DNA of 64,000 nucleotides from Argopecten irradians (taxonomy: Eukaryota > Mollusca > Bivalvia > Pectinida > Pectinidae). Where the stretch lies: assembly GCF_041381155.1 (NCBI RefSeq), contig NC_091147.1:33374909-33438908 (forward strand), written 5' to 3'. Shown piece after piece: positions 12,083 through 21,210 of the stretch (position 1 is the stretch's first letter; the number at the start of each line of letters is the position of its first letter). The notes below the pieces were generated by a model. That model did no database searches. It was given only the letters and a program-made list of their open reading frames with translations, and was not told where the DNA came from. The position numbers and the translations under genes were made by a program.

Positions 12083-12086
12083 AAAA

Positions 12087-12200
12087 AGTGTTCATATCAT
12101 ATGAGATTTTATGAAACTCGTTTCGAAGTTTTAATTTTAAGGCGAGCAAGAATTAAAACTTCAAGACGGGTTTCATAAAATCTCATATGAAATGAACACT
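12087..12200. repeat. Long hairpin (two arms of about 48 bp)
   Basis: The left arm from 12087 (AGTGTTCATATCATATGAGA...) is complementary to the right arm ending at 12200 (...TCATATGAAATGAACACT), with a loop around AAGGCGAGCAAG. A further partial copy of the arm (GAAACTCGTCTCGAAGTTTT) follows at about 12221-12240. This is typical of foldback or MITE remnants. Confidence 0.75.
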
Positions 12201-12369
12201 TATGTAAGAATCTATATATATGAAACTCGTCTCGAAGTTTTAAGCTTTGTTCGCTAAGGCTCGCGAAAAAAAATCTAAGATGATCGAACAGACCGATATG
12301 CATCAAACAATGTATCTCTTTTCATACAGAAATATTAAACAATGAGACATTGATGTCATCGAATTCCCG

Positions 12370-12375
12370 ATTTAA
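12370..12375 (-). promoter_or_regulatory. Possible poly(A) signal ATTAAA of the - strand C1q gene
   Basis: ATTAAA on the - strand lies about 130 bases after the stop codon. It is a common variant signal, supported only by position. Confidence 0.3.
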
Positions 12376-12501
12376 TGGTGCATATTAAACCACATACAGA
12401 ATACGCATAGAATGTTCAAAATGCCTTGATAAAGCACAACTTGAGATCTGCTTGCCAAAAATCGTGATGCTACATATTTTTGGTGTATCACACCTCGATC
12501 T

Positions 12502-13653
12502 CTACTTGAGCAGAAATCCGGAAAAGGAAGTTACATGTCTATGAGGTGAATTGTAAATAATGGTTCCTGGCATGTGTTCAACTACTCGTATCCAGACGTC
12601 ATCACCTACGCTAAGTTCAACCACTACAGTGTTACCTCCAGTAATACTATATTGGGAATCTCCGGCAAAAGCGGTCCCCACCATGACACCATTTTTAACA
12701 AGTTCAGTGAATGCCCAGCGACCGGTTACATGTAATATCCATGTGAATACATAAACCCCGGGTCGTTGACACCTAAAGGTACCTGTTTGTCCACTGTAAG
12801 AATTACCTACATTCGTAATGACATTGTCGAAATGAATTTCCATCAAATCAGTCATAGGATCATAACCATGCGAAAGAATAGCATAAAATGCCACCGTATC
12901 TGAATTGTCCGACACCCGTTTACCTGGGTTCATGCTTTCCTGAGTTAACACCATTCTAGTGTTCCTAAAGGACGGAGGACGGCTTTCGTCGTCTTTACGG
13001 GTGGCATTTAGAGTACGGGTATTCAACGTGGTTTTCTGGACGACGTTACTCCTTCCTAGAAATTCTTTCTGATTTTGAGTCGTAGTTCTGTCATACTTAT
13101 GGTAATTCATATTGTTTTTTAGCTGAGAAATACGGAGCTGATCAGTTTGTCGTTGTTTCTCAAGGTCAGAAATACGGAGCTGATCAGTTTGTCGTTGTTT
13201 CTCAAGGTCAGAAATACGGAGCTGATCAGTTTGTCGTTGTTTCTCAAGGTCAGAAATACGGAGCTGATCAGTTTGTCGTTGTTTCTCAAGGTCAGAAATA
13301 CGGAGATGATCAGTTTGTCGTTGTTTCTCAAGGTCAGAAATTCGGAGCTGATCAGTTTGTCGTTGTTTCTCAAGGTCAGAAATACGGAGCTGGTTATCAC
13401 CCTTTTCGCGAACAAGATCCAGTATAAGGTTTCTGTCGATAGCTTGTTGATTATCAATCGTCACAATTCGGTTTTGGTCAATTTTGTGTTGTTTTTCCAG
13501 TTCATTGTGGAAACGCTCTAGAACAGCTAACCGCGATTGTAAGTCCAATATTATATCCATGTTTGTGTCCGGAATGTCATCATCATTGTCAAGTGTTTGT
13601 CCATCCACTATGTGGACAAGACAAAACACTATGACCACTATGACGTAGATCAT
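12502..13653 (-). CDS. Secreted coiled-coil C1q-domain-containing protein (copy 1)
   Basis: This intact single-exon gene encodes about 383 residues. I chose the ATG at 13653 because it gives a clean signal peptide (MIYVIVVIVFCLVHIVDGQ) and aligns with the paralog at 18.2 kb. The mature part starts with an acidic stretch and a coiled coil (LQSRLAVLERFHNELEKQ). Six identical or nearly identical 14-residue units RISDLEKQRQTDQL follow, each two heptads long, then a linker of about 60 residues. A C1q/TNF-like globular domain fills the last 130 residues (VAFYAILSHGYDP, GQTGTF, GVYVFTWILHV, LVKNG, GGNTVVVEL, GDDVWIRV, SSFSGFLLK-like end). Such proteins trimerise through the coil and bind glycans or microbial surfaces. 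The family is expanded in bivalves with immune roles (established for the family, inferred here). No collagen repeat is present. The paralog is divergently oriented 4.6 kb away. Confidence 0.9.
   Translation of the reverse strand: MIYVIVVIVFCLVHIVDGQTLDNDDDIPDTNMDIILDLQSRLAVLERFHNELEKQHKIDQNRIVTIDNQQAIDRNLILDLVREKGDNQLRISDLEKQRQTDQLRISDLEKQRQTDHLRISDLEKQRQTDQLRISDLEKQRQTDQLRISDLEKQRQTDQLRISDLEKQRQTDQLRISQLKNNMNYHKYDRTTTQNQKEFLGRSNVVQKTTLNTRTLNATRKDDESRPPSFRNTRMVLTQESMNPGKRVSDNSDTVAFYAILSHGYDPMTDLMEIHFDNVITNVGNSYSGQTGTFRCQRPGVYVFTWILHVTGRWAFTELVKNGVMVGTAFAGDSQYSITGGNTVVVELSVGDDVWIRVVEHMPGTIIYNSPHRHVTSFSGFLLK
13135..13386 (-). repeat. 42-bp coding tandem repeat, 6 units (in C1q gene 1)
   Basis: The unit, read on the - strand, starts CGTATTTCTGACCTTGAGAA and encodes RISDLEKQRQTDQL. 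Units differ by at most single bases, and a partial seventh follows. The unit is essentially identical to the array in the second C1q gene, although the surrounding coding sequence has diverged. Confidence 0.92.
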
Positions 13654-13990
13654 GTTTAGCAATAAGCGATCGAAATTCCGTGTTGGAACCGGCCGTCTGT
13701 CTACCGTATGTGTCAGCCAAGCTTATAACGATAGGGTTTACGATCCATATATACATGTAACAGTTGTTGACCTCTAAAAAATCCCACAGACTTGGTGATA
13801 AGATAAAATGAAACATTTTAACCAATGGGAACTACGATGGTTTAAATGTCATAGATCTCTGAATGTTATTGGCCAATGTTTTTATCCACTATCCTTCACA
13901 CTTTCGATCGCAATGGCCACGTGTCATTGTTATTCACAAAGAGCTTACGCTCACTCTCGCGTTTCAAATTCTAATTTAAATGGAGAGAGC
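13654..13990 (-). promoter_or_regulatory. Promoter of C1q gene 1 (conserved with gene 2)
   Basis: On the - strand this region matches the upstream region of the second C1q gene. Shared blocks are GAGCGTAAGCTCTTTGTGAA (distal), ATCTATGACATTTAAA, the inverted CCAAT box ATTGG at 13822-13826, TTTCATTTTATCTTATCA (GATA-like), AGAGGTCAACAACTG, a TATA-like GTATATATGG at about 13744-13753, and TATCGTTATAAGCTTGGCTG. The TATA-like element lies about 95 bases before the ATG in both genes. Conservation between duplicates is seen; promoter function is inferred. Confidence 0.65.
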
Positions 13991-14907
13991 TTATTTACAC
14001 TGCAAGTTGCTAGAACTCATACCCAATCCTCTTAGTCCATAATCGAAAGGCAGATGAAATATATTCAAATCAAAGTTAAAGCGTGTCGCTATCGCATTGT
14101 TGGCATGAAGTAGATTCGAAAGAATTTTGTAATAAAAAAAATGAAATAAGCCGAACCAAACAATCGTAATCTCGTTTTAAAACTGGTCCACGAAAATAAG
14201 ACTTCGAAACGATAATTCGTATTTAATAATAGTGACAGTAAAAAGAGATAAATATTGGATAGATTGAAATTGAATAAAGTATTAGTATATACTGTAAGTA
14301 GTGCTTTTTTAAATCAGCATATCATTACATTTTGGTTTCTATATTATGTTTTCAAGATGTTATACTTTAACTATATCAAATTATGAAATTTTTAATAATG
14401 TGGTGATTGATTTACTTATTCATTTTTATTATCTAACCTTCACATTCATATAACACTATATCAAGCCATATATGTTTGATTTCTGTGTAACCTTTGATAA
14501 TCATACGAACATTTTAAATTCAAATCAATTCAGTTCATTATACTGATTTAAATCTTTACATCTCATTAGTATGATAAAATAGTATAGATAGTAAGACAAA
14601 CATTTTACTGCAATAGGAAATAGTAGACTGGATTACCTACCTTAGTTTTTCTACTTTCCGCTAGACGTCGTTCCGAAAATCAACGGCAATTTGTAAGACC
14701 AACCTCTATCTGAGTTGGATGACATAAGTTATTACTAACCTTTTTGTTGACCTTGATAAATGTATCAATTTAAAAGCGGATACTTTCCACTAGTACACTT
14801 CAATGCGTTTTAGTCTTAAATCTTTGACATAAGAGTAAAAATATTCAACATCACTCAAATCGATATGCAGCGTGTATGTACTGATAATCTTATTCTAGAT
14901 TATAAGA
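13991..14907. other. AT-rich spacer between the C1q genes
   Basis: No gene, repeat family or RNA is recognised here. Confidence 0.45.
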
Positions 14908-15054
14908 CTCTTTCATATGTGGATATGAAGGATAGTGATATTCTACCCGAGGGTCACAAAATGTAGTAAAACCCGAGGCTTGCCGAGGGTTTTGCAACAT
15001 TTTGTGATCCCGAGGGTAGAATATCCCTATCCTTCATATCCACTTATGAAAGAG
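14908..15054. mobile_element. Foldback MITE / long hairpin (147 bp)
   Basis: The left arm starts CTCTTTCATATGTGGATATG and the right arm ends CATATCCACTTATGAAAGAG. Arms of about 70 bp pair almost throughout, including CTACCCGAGGGTCACAAAAT against its complement, around a centre near 14981. The sequence after it (15055-15425) is AT-rich with a T/G homopolymer at 15224-15259 and a duplicated GCATGGGTAGCCATGCA palindrome at 15324-15357. That stretch may be part of the same element. Confidence 0.75.
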
Positions 15055-15630
15055 TATTTTTCTTTCATACCTCGACGTTTTATTGCAATTTTACAACTAT
15101 AACCATTTTGAAATAAATTCGAAGAAAACCACGACTGCAAGTCAATTTTCCATATATGAAAAATTACGTGATATTTTCGACACAAATTTCGTTGTTTGCA
15201 TCTTTATAGTAAAACCAGTCAAGTTTTTTTTTGTTTTTTTTTGGAGGGGGGGGGGGGGAGGATGTGAAAATTTTACCGAAGAAGTAGTAATTTGTTGACA
15301 CCGTGACGTCACGATGCTTTATTGCATGGGTAGCCATGCAGCATGGGTAGCCATGCAATACAGCCTCAGGCGAAATGAGTGTATTGCCCTAGACCAGCCA
15401 GTTTTACACCCGTAGGTTTGAAAGATAAAGTACGATATGCGATATATTATACTCAAATAATATTCAATGATATAACATCAACTTATTGTCTAAACAACAT
15501 CTTCAGGAGATAGACCTAGTACTGCAACAAATATGGAACCATTAAGTAGAAAGACAAGTCGAAAACGGTTCATAGAGTTTACCTCAGCAATACACCATTC
15601 CGCTTGGCGCTATACCGTTGGTTTAAAATC

Positions 15631-15780
15631 CAATACGGCGGTTTCGAGATCCCAAAACGACGTGGGTAAAGTACTATTTACCATCGATGAGTCCCACCTT
15701 CTGGTGATTATGACGTCATCATAATCGATAGTAAATAGTACTTTACCCACGTCACATGGTAATCCGAAACCCCCGTATTG
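15631..15780. mobile_element. Foldback MITE (150 bp)
   Basis: The ends are CAATACGG (15631-15638) and its exact complement CCGTATTG (15773-15780). The inner arms contain GACGTGGGTAAAGTACTATT and its complement, and a TGACGTCA lies near the loop. No coding capacity. Confidence 0.75.
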
Positions 15781-15992
15781 TTAGTATGCAATAACTTGAA
15801 GAACTTAATCACAGTAAAATGCTAGGTATAGTCAAGTGGACGTCTATTTCATTCAAAACAAATTGAAATACTTTTATACATGCAAATTTCATAGCCTAAT
15901 CACCGTTTGAACAGCTGGTCCCTGGTCCGATGAGGAAGCAAACATAAAGCTAATAGTGTCATGTTATTGTGCATGTCAACACTAAGGAAATA

Positions 15993-16177
15993 TTCCGTCT
16001 TTGCATATTACAGAGTTAGCTCCCTTGCGGGTAGGTATCGATTGTTACGTCATTATTTTGTGAGCGCAATTCACGTCATTTTCTTCGAAAAGTATGACGT
16101 TACGCTCGCAAAACCATGACGTCACAATCAATACCTACCCGCAAGTGCAGACAACTCTGTAATATGCAAATCCGGAA
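15993..16177. mobile_element. MITE-1 family, copy a (full, TA target duplication)
   Basis: The terminal inverted repeats are TTCCGTCTTTGCATATTACA and its near-complement TGTAATATGCAAATCCGGAA, flanked by TA at 15991-15992 and 16178-16179. Internal inverted repeats include CTTGCGGGTAGGTATCGATT / AATCAATACCTACCCGCAAG and paired ACGTCA half-sites. A TA target site points to Tc1/mariner-like or related mobilisation (inference). Related copies lie at 28799, 32587, 40184, 50678, 52052 (half) and 57612. Confidence 0.85.
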
Positions 16178-16709
16178 TACTAGCTAGGTAAACTTGGTAT
16201 ACTTTACACAGCTTTGGGAACATTGTATCTTTAAAACATCTTCTTAATTCTTTTTCATTGAATCTTACAACAATGGCATACGAAATTATGTATTAACTTT
16301 TATGTCCAGGCTGAAATAATTTTGCAAAAATTATTTTGTTTTTGTATTTAGTATAATAAGTATTGCATCATCCGCCTTTGTGAGACTTTATTTCCTTTTT
16401 CATAAAGTTTCATGTTTTTTAAAGTTCTGACCAATTATCATTGTGTTGCCTTCTCTGAGATATGAGAAATGAAGAATGAAAAACTACTTTTAACCTATAC
16501 AACTATACTTGTGAATTTACCATGCATATTGACAAATGTCATTTCTAAACACATGCGGGGTGTATAAAATAGGTTTTCGATTTACAAACACTGTAAATCC
16601 GATGATGTTGAATATGAATATGCGATTGAAATGCAATACAGTTTTAAGTGGAAAGTTTCTTTGTTTTAATTTCATAAACTCAACAAAACTGACGATGGCT
16701 AGTAATTAC
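16178..16709. other. AT-rich spacer, nothing recognised
   Basis: A short open frame at 16536-16769 has no recognisable features and runs into the dispersed repeat. Confidence 0.4.
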
Positions 16710-16935
16710 TTTTACCACATAATTCGTCTGATATCCAGTGAATTCGCCCATGTTATATTTTGCATATGAATGTAGTGTAAAACAACATTCTAATTGGCTG
16801 AAAAATCATTATTTCTTCTTGGCTTGACGTCAATAAGTAATGAAGTGACAACAGGCGGCCTTCGCTGGATTTATTGTAACACAGTTTGACGTTGAAATGA
16901 CAATGTAGGTTGGTGTAGTTATGTGATCATTAGTA
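16710..16935 (+). repeat. Dispersed repeat, copy 2 (of 11814-12082)
   Basis: Same block order as copy 1, with the same orientation on the window although the two nearby genes are inverted relative to each other. It is therefore an independent insertion rather than part of the gene duplication. It contains TGACGTCAA and GCGGCCTTCGCTGGATTT. Confidence 0.6.
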
Positions 16936-17576
16936 TCTTACACTTGTGTTCATTTCATGTGAGAATTTAACAAAGAGCTTGTTGTAATAAAAACTTCTTA
17001 GAATCGTTTCATAAATAAGTTCGATGTATATCCATTTTAGGTCCAATATAGGATACAACGAATCTAAGCGGAAGTCGTACCTTTAGATACTTTATTAGTT
17101 GGCTCATTCTTTATATAATACTAATATTTCTCATTACCTCAGAAAAGGCTGCCTTTCTTTGTAATAAACATATATTCGATTTGGTTACATTGATCGGCTG
17201 TAAATTCCAAAGTCGATAGAATCCAATAAATTTATTTGGTTTGAATTGAAAGTGTTCATATGATTATCAAACATTACACAAATCAAACTGAGATATAGCG
17301 TTTTGACCTATGAATGTTACATAATTAAAAGATGAATAAGAAAGGCAATCATCACAATAAAAATATCCTGATTAGATATTGTGATAAATGTAACAGTTTA
17401 ACACAAAATATAACGGCTAAAATGTAATGATTTTTTGAATAAAAATACTTTTAGTGTAATAACTACAAAGGCAATATACAAATGTTAATTTCACCTGAAC
17501 AATTTTTGACCTGGAAAACTACCTGAAATGAACTGACATTGACCTGAATTGACATAAAGACATTTTGCCTGTGTAT
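16936..17576. other. AT-rich spacer, nothing recognised
   Basis: Short imperfect ACCTGAA microrepeats occur around 17490-17560. No gene is supported. Confidence 0.4.
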
Positions 17577-17715
17577 AACTGCAGTAAATCACTTTATTTT
17601 CGCGTTCAATGGCTGCTGCTCACTGACAATCGAGTTTTTATGCATCAATTTAAACAATTATTCGCGAAATAGCGCGAAAATTTTTAATTCGCGAAAGCAA
17701 AGTTAATACAGATTG
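17577..17715. repeat. TTCGCGAAA-type element fragment
   Basis: Starts GCAGTAAATCACTTTATTTTCGCG and contains TTCGCGAAATAGCGCGAAAA and AATTCGCGAAAGC. Similar ends and motifs occur at 25.1-26.1, 29.8-30.1 and 50.9-51.2 kb, suggesting one old MITE-like family. Confidence 0.5.
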
Positions 17716-17894
17716 AAGCCACCATCGATTCGAAGTCTTCTTCTTGTTGTATGGTTCAGTTTCGTTCATGTTTGTTTGATCAGAAAATGCTGTTCACTTT
17801 CGATTTTTCTTTATGTCTACAATGAGAAAACGTAGTCCGCTAAACCTGCCTATATTACTAGGTTTTTTTTTTCTTTTTGTCTAATATATAGAAA

Positions 17895-18217
17895 ACGATA
17901 CCATCAAACTTTACAAAATTATAATTTGAAGAAGCGAGGATGAGCGTTAGCTCTTGTGAAAAACAATACTCGTGGTATCTGCTATCACAAATGTGAGGGT
18001 GAGTAGATTAATAGATCTATAATCTATGACATTTAAAACACCGTAGTTCCTATTGGTTAGAATGTTTCATTTTATCTTATCATAAAGTCTGTGGGATGGT
18101 TAGAGGTCAACAACTGCTATATAGGTATTCTAAATACTATCGTTATAAGCTTGGCTGACATAGACGGTACAAAGACGGCCGGTTCCAAAGCGGAAGTTCG
18201 ATTGCTTATTGCTAAAC
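17895..18217 (+). promoter_or_regulatory. Promoter of C1q gene 2 (conserved with gene 1)
   Basis: Contains the same ordered blocks as the gene 1 promoter: GAGCGTTAGCTCTTGTGAAA, ATCTATGACATTTAAAACAC, inverted CCAAT box ATTGG (18052-18056), TTTCATTTTATCTTATCA, AGAGGTCAACAACTGC, TATATAGG (18118-18125) about 95 bases before the ATG, and TATCGTTATAAGCTTGGCTG. The spacing between CCAAT and TATA-like boxes is 66 and about 71 bases in the two genes. Confidence 0.65.
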
Positions 18218-19596
18218 ATGATCTACATCATAGTGGTCATAGTGTTGTGTCTTATTCATCTAGTGGGCGGACAAACACTGAACAGTAATGGTGACATTCT
18301 GGATATAAACATGGATATGATACTGGACTTACAATCGCGGTTAGCTTTTCTAGAGCGTCACCAAAATGAACTGGATAAACAGCAAAAGATCGATAGAATT
18401 GTTATATCCGACCTTCTTCACGAAAATGATGATTACCAGAGCCGTATTTCTGACTTTGAGAAACAACGACAAACTGATCAGCTCCGTATTTCTGACCTTG
18501 AGAAACAACGACAAACTGATCAGCTCCGTATTTCTGACCTTGAGAAACAACGACAAACTGATCATCGCCGTATTTCTGAGAAACAACGACAACTGATCAT
18601 CGCGTATTTCTGACTTGAGAAACAACGACAAACTGATCAGCTCCGTATTTCTGACTTGAGAAACAACGACAAACTGATCAGCTCCGTATTTCTGACCTTG
18701 AGAAACAACGACAAACTGATCAGCTCCGTATTTCTGACCTTGAGAAACAACGACAAACTGATCAGCTCCGTATTTCTGACCTTGAGAAACAACGACAAAC
18801 TGATCAGCTCCGTATTTCTGACCTTGAGAAACAACGACAAACTGATCAGCTCCGTATTTCTGACCTTGAGAAACAACGACAAACTGATCAGCTCCGTATT
18901 TCTGACCTTGAGAAACAACGACAAACTGATCAGCTCCGTATTTCTGACCTTGAGAAACAACGACAAACTGATCAGCTCCGTATTTCTGACCTTGAGAAAC
19001 AACGACAAACTGATCATCGCCGTATTTCTGACCTTGGAAAACGCCAACGAACCGACCAGCGTATTTCCGAACTGGAAATCAGCGGAGATTACTATCAAAA
19101 TGATACTGAGAAAACGCGTCCTCAGTTCACAACGAAGACTACAATTGTTAATGCGCCTCCACTGGGAAGAATGAACCGTGGTAAACGTGTGTCTCCAAGT
19201 TTACAAATGGTGGCCTTCTATGCCATTCTGTCACATGGTTACGATCCTATAACCAATACAATGGACATTCATTTCGATCAGGTGGTAACGAATCTTGGGG
19301 ATGCTTACAACGGACAAGCAAGTGTATTTACGAGTCCAAAGAATGGCGTGTATGTATTCACATGGATGGTGCACGTCAACACTCGATGGGTTTACACTGA
19401 TCTCGTAAAAAATGGCGTCACGGTTGGAACCGGTTTCGCCGGAGATTCTGATTATAGTATGGCTGGAGGCAATACCGTGGTAGTCCAGTTAAATGAAGGA
19501 GATACAGTTTGGATACGTATTGCTGATCATCTGTCGGGAACAACCATTGTTCACTACAGAAATGTGTCGTCTTTCTCTGGATTTCTTCTACAGTAG
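18218..19596 (+). CDS. Secreted coiled-coil C1q-domain-containing protein (copy 2), frame-disrupted
   Basis: Paralog of the - strand C1q gene. The ATG at 18218 gives a signal peptide (MIYIIVVIVLCLIHLVGGQ) and an N-terminal coil (LQSRLAFLERHQNELDKQQ). A longer array of RISDLEKQRQTDQL units (14 plus a degenerate one) follows, then a short linker with the motif RISELEISGDYYQND. The C-terminal C1q domain is 128 residues (VAFYAILSHGYDP, GVYVFTWMVHVNTRW, LVKNG, GGNTVVVQLNEGDTVWIRI, FSGFLLQ; stop 19594-19596). Unit 4 is 34 bp and units 5 and 6 are 41 bp instead of 42. The net change is -10 bases, so the signal peptide and the C1q domain are in different frames and translation would stop at 18611-18613. 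All the damage sits within about 80 bases of a perfect repeat, so a sequencing or assembly error is as likely as a pseudogene. The C1q domains of the two genes match at roughly two-thirds of positions by eye. Confidence 0.8.
18443..19062 (+). repeat. 42-bp coding tandem repeat, about 14 units plus one degenerate unit
   Basis: Units start at 18443, 18485, 18527, 18569 (34 bp), 18603 (41 bp), 18644 (41 bp) and then every 42 bp from 18685 to 18979, with a decayed unit at 19021. Most units are identical to each other and to those of C1q gene 1. Confidence 0.93.
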
Positions 19597-19699
19597 CCAG
19601 CGATAACTTCACCAATGACATGTAATGATAAGTAATCATTCTTGTCGTGAGTAAAAAATAGAACATTTAATTCCACTTTATTTGATGTAAATTTACTTC

Positions 19700-19705
19700 A
19701 ATAAA
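19700..19705 (+). promoter_or_regulatory. Poly(A) signal AATAAA of C1q gene 2
   Basis: Canonical hexamer about 105 bases after the stop codon, followed by TTGCATTTTATTCTG. Confidence 0.6.
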
Positions 19706-21075
19706 TTGCATTTTATTCTGCAGGATGTGAATACCTTTGTCCTTCTCAAATACTACTACCTAAAACACATTAATCATATTGTGAACGAATTGAATTCGGC
19801 GAAATAGCTAATTTCGGAGAAAAAAGAATTTCAAAAGGAGAAGCAACAAAATACTTAAATTATAAAATGTCGAAAAAATAACTACGTTAGAATTTTAAGT
19901 AATTATATCATTATAATATTTTATGTCAATAACTGTAGCGACTTAACGACTATGGATTATAGAATTATTACGTATAAACTAGAGCTTAGAACATTGAACA
20001 CAACATGTTCAACGCCAACTACCTGAAATATAAGCCTTTTTAATTCCACTCCTGGAAATCGACGATTTATAGAATCTTGCAGAAACGGGTAAGATCGGAC
20101 ATGATCGGACAATCGTCATTTACATACTTTTCCTCGATATCTTTTAATGTCATTGTATTGATAGACAATGACAAGCAATGGATTACAATATGTCCAAACA
20201 CAACGAACTAGAAACATTTTTAAATGTTCAATCCCAATAGCTAATTTAGCTAAAAGACGCGTGGCTTTAAAGCTGCATAATCCGTATCTTTCAGGGTCCG
20301 TAAAACAAACAATGACAAGATATGGTGTAATAGCCCTGAAAAGTTATGAACTTTCCCCAAATTACAAGTATTATATCGTATTATATGCGTTTCCCTAAAA
20401 GATGATCGCATTCTTCAGTGTTATGTACGATATACATGTAAGTTAGCTACTGTTACAGCGTCAGGAGTGTGATATCTTTTCTGACATCTATTTGTGTATT
20501 TATTTATATGCAGTGATATATATCTTTTACTGTATGTTATGGATATTCCTGTATTAAAGAAGCCACTTTCAAATTTACTTCATCAGTGCCCGTGTGTGTA
20601 ATATTGTATTTTTTTTAGACTGATAGCCATTCACTTAGTCACGTACTCGTTATCCTATCTGCTGGTCTTAATTATATAAAATTCACGCCAATATATCACA
20701 AGTGGTGTAAGTAAGGATTAGTAATTGACTTTTTACAATATGTAATATATATTATTATGTCCGATACATTTAGGCTACATAAATTCTGGCACTAGTACTA
20801 TTAGTACCATTATTCTTCACATGAAAATGTCTAACAGTTAGACCCCTGTAATTTAAGAAATGACTCAGTAGTATCTAGTGAGGTTTGATTTTGATAAACT
20901 TGTGTTCAAAAGATGTGTGTAATTATTATAAATTTGTGTTTGACAGAGAAAAAAAATTGGAACTACTGTAGTTTGTTTTACATGTAGGCTTACACTGGAA
21001 GATTATGTACATACATGTATATACAGTATTTATCTCTGTACATTAACTGACATTTACTTCATATTTTCTTTATAG
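19706..21075. other. AT-rich spacer
   Basis: No gene is recognised. The last ~30 bases (TTTACTTCATATTTTCTTTA then TAG) form a good polypyrimidine tract and 3' splice site feeding the next entry. Confidence 0.4.
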
Positions 21076-21210
21076 AATGTATGGGACCTTCCACCAGATG
21101 ACAGAAGTGCAAGATGTGATGGGAGCTTGCCCAAAAAGAAAAGGGAAAAACAACTACATTTATCTTTGAGATCAAAACTGACAGTAAAAAAAAATAAAAT
21201 ATGTTTGTAA
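21076..21210 (+). CDS. Possible 3'-terminal coding exon of an unknown gene
   Basis: A strong splice acceptor (AG at 21074-21075) precedes sequence less AT-biased than its surroundings. Two frames are plausible. One reads NVWDLPPDDRSARCDG then SLPKKKREKQLHL, with a PKKKRE nuclear-localisation-like stretch and a stop at 21208-21210. The other reads MYGTFHQMTEVQDVMGACPK and stops at about 21169. AATAAA-type poly(A) signals follow at about 21192, 21345 and 21420. I do not recognise the protein. If real, upstream exons must lie to the left, which would nest the C1q gene in an intron. Confidence is low. Confidence 0.3.
   Translation, partial: NVWDLPPDDRSARCDGSLPKKKREKQLHLSLRSKLTVKKNKICL

Noticed and set aside
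13119-13521. Opposite-strand and alternate-frame open frames over the C1q 42-bp arrays (SLFLKVRNTELI, FLTLRNNDKLIS), also at 18350-19174
   Set aside because: Shadows of the coding repeat. The RISDLEK frame joins signal peptide and C1q domain.
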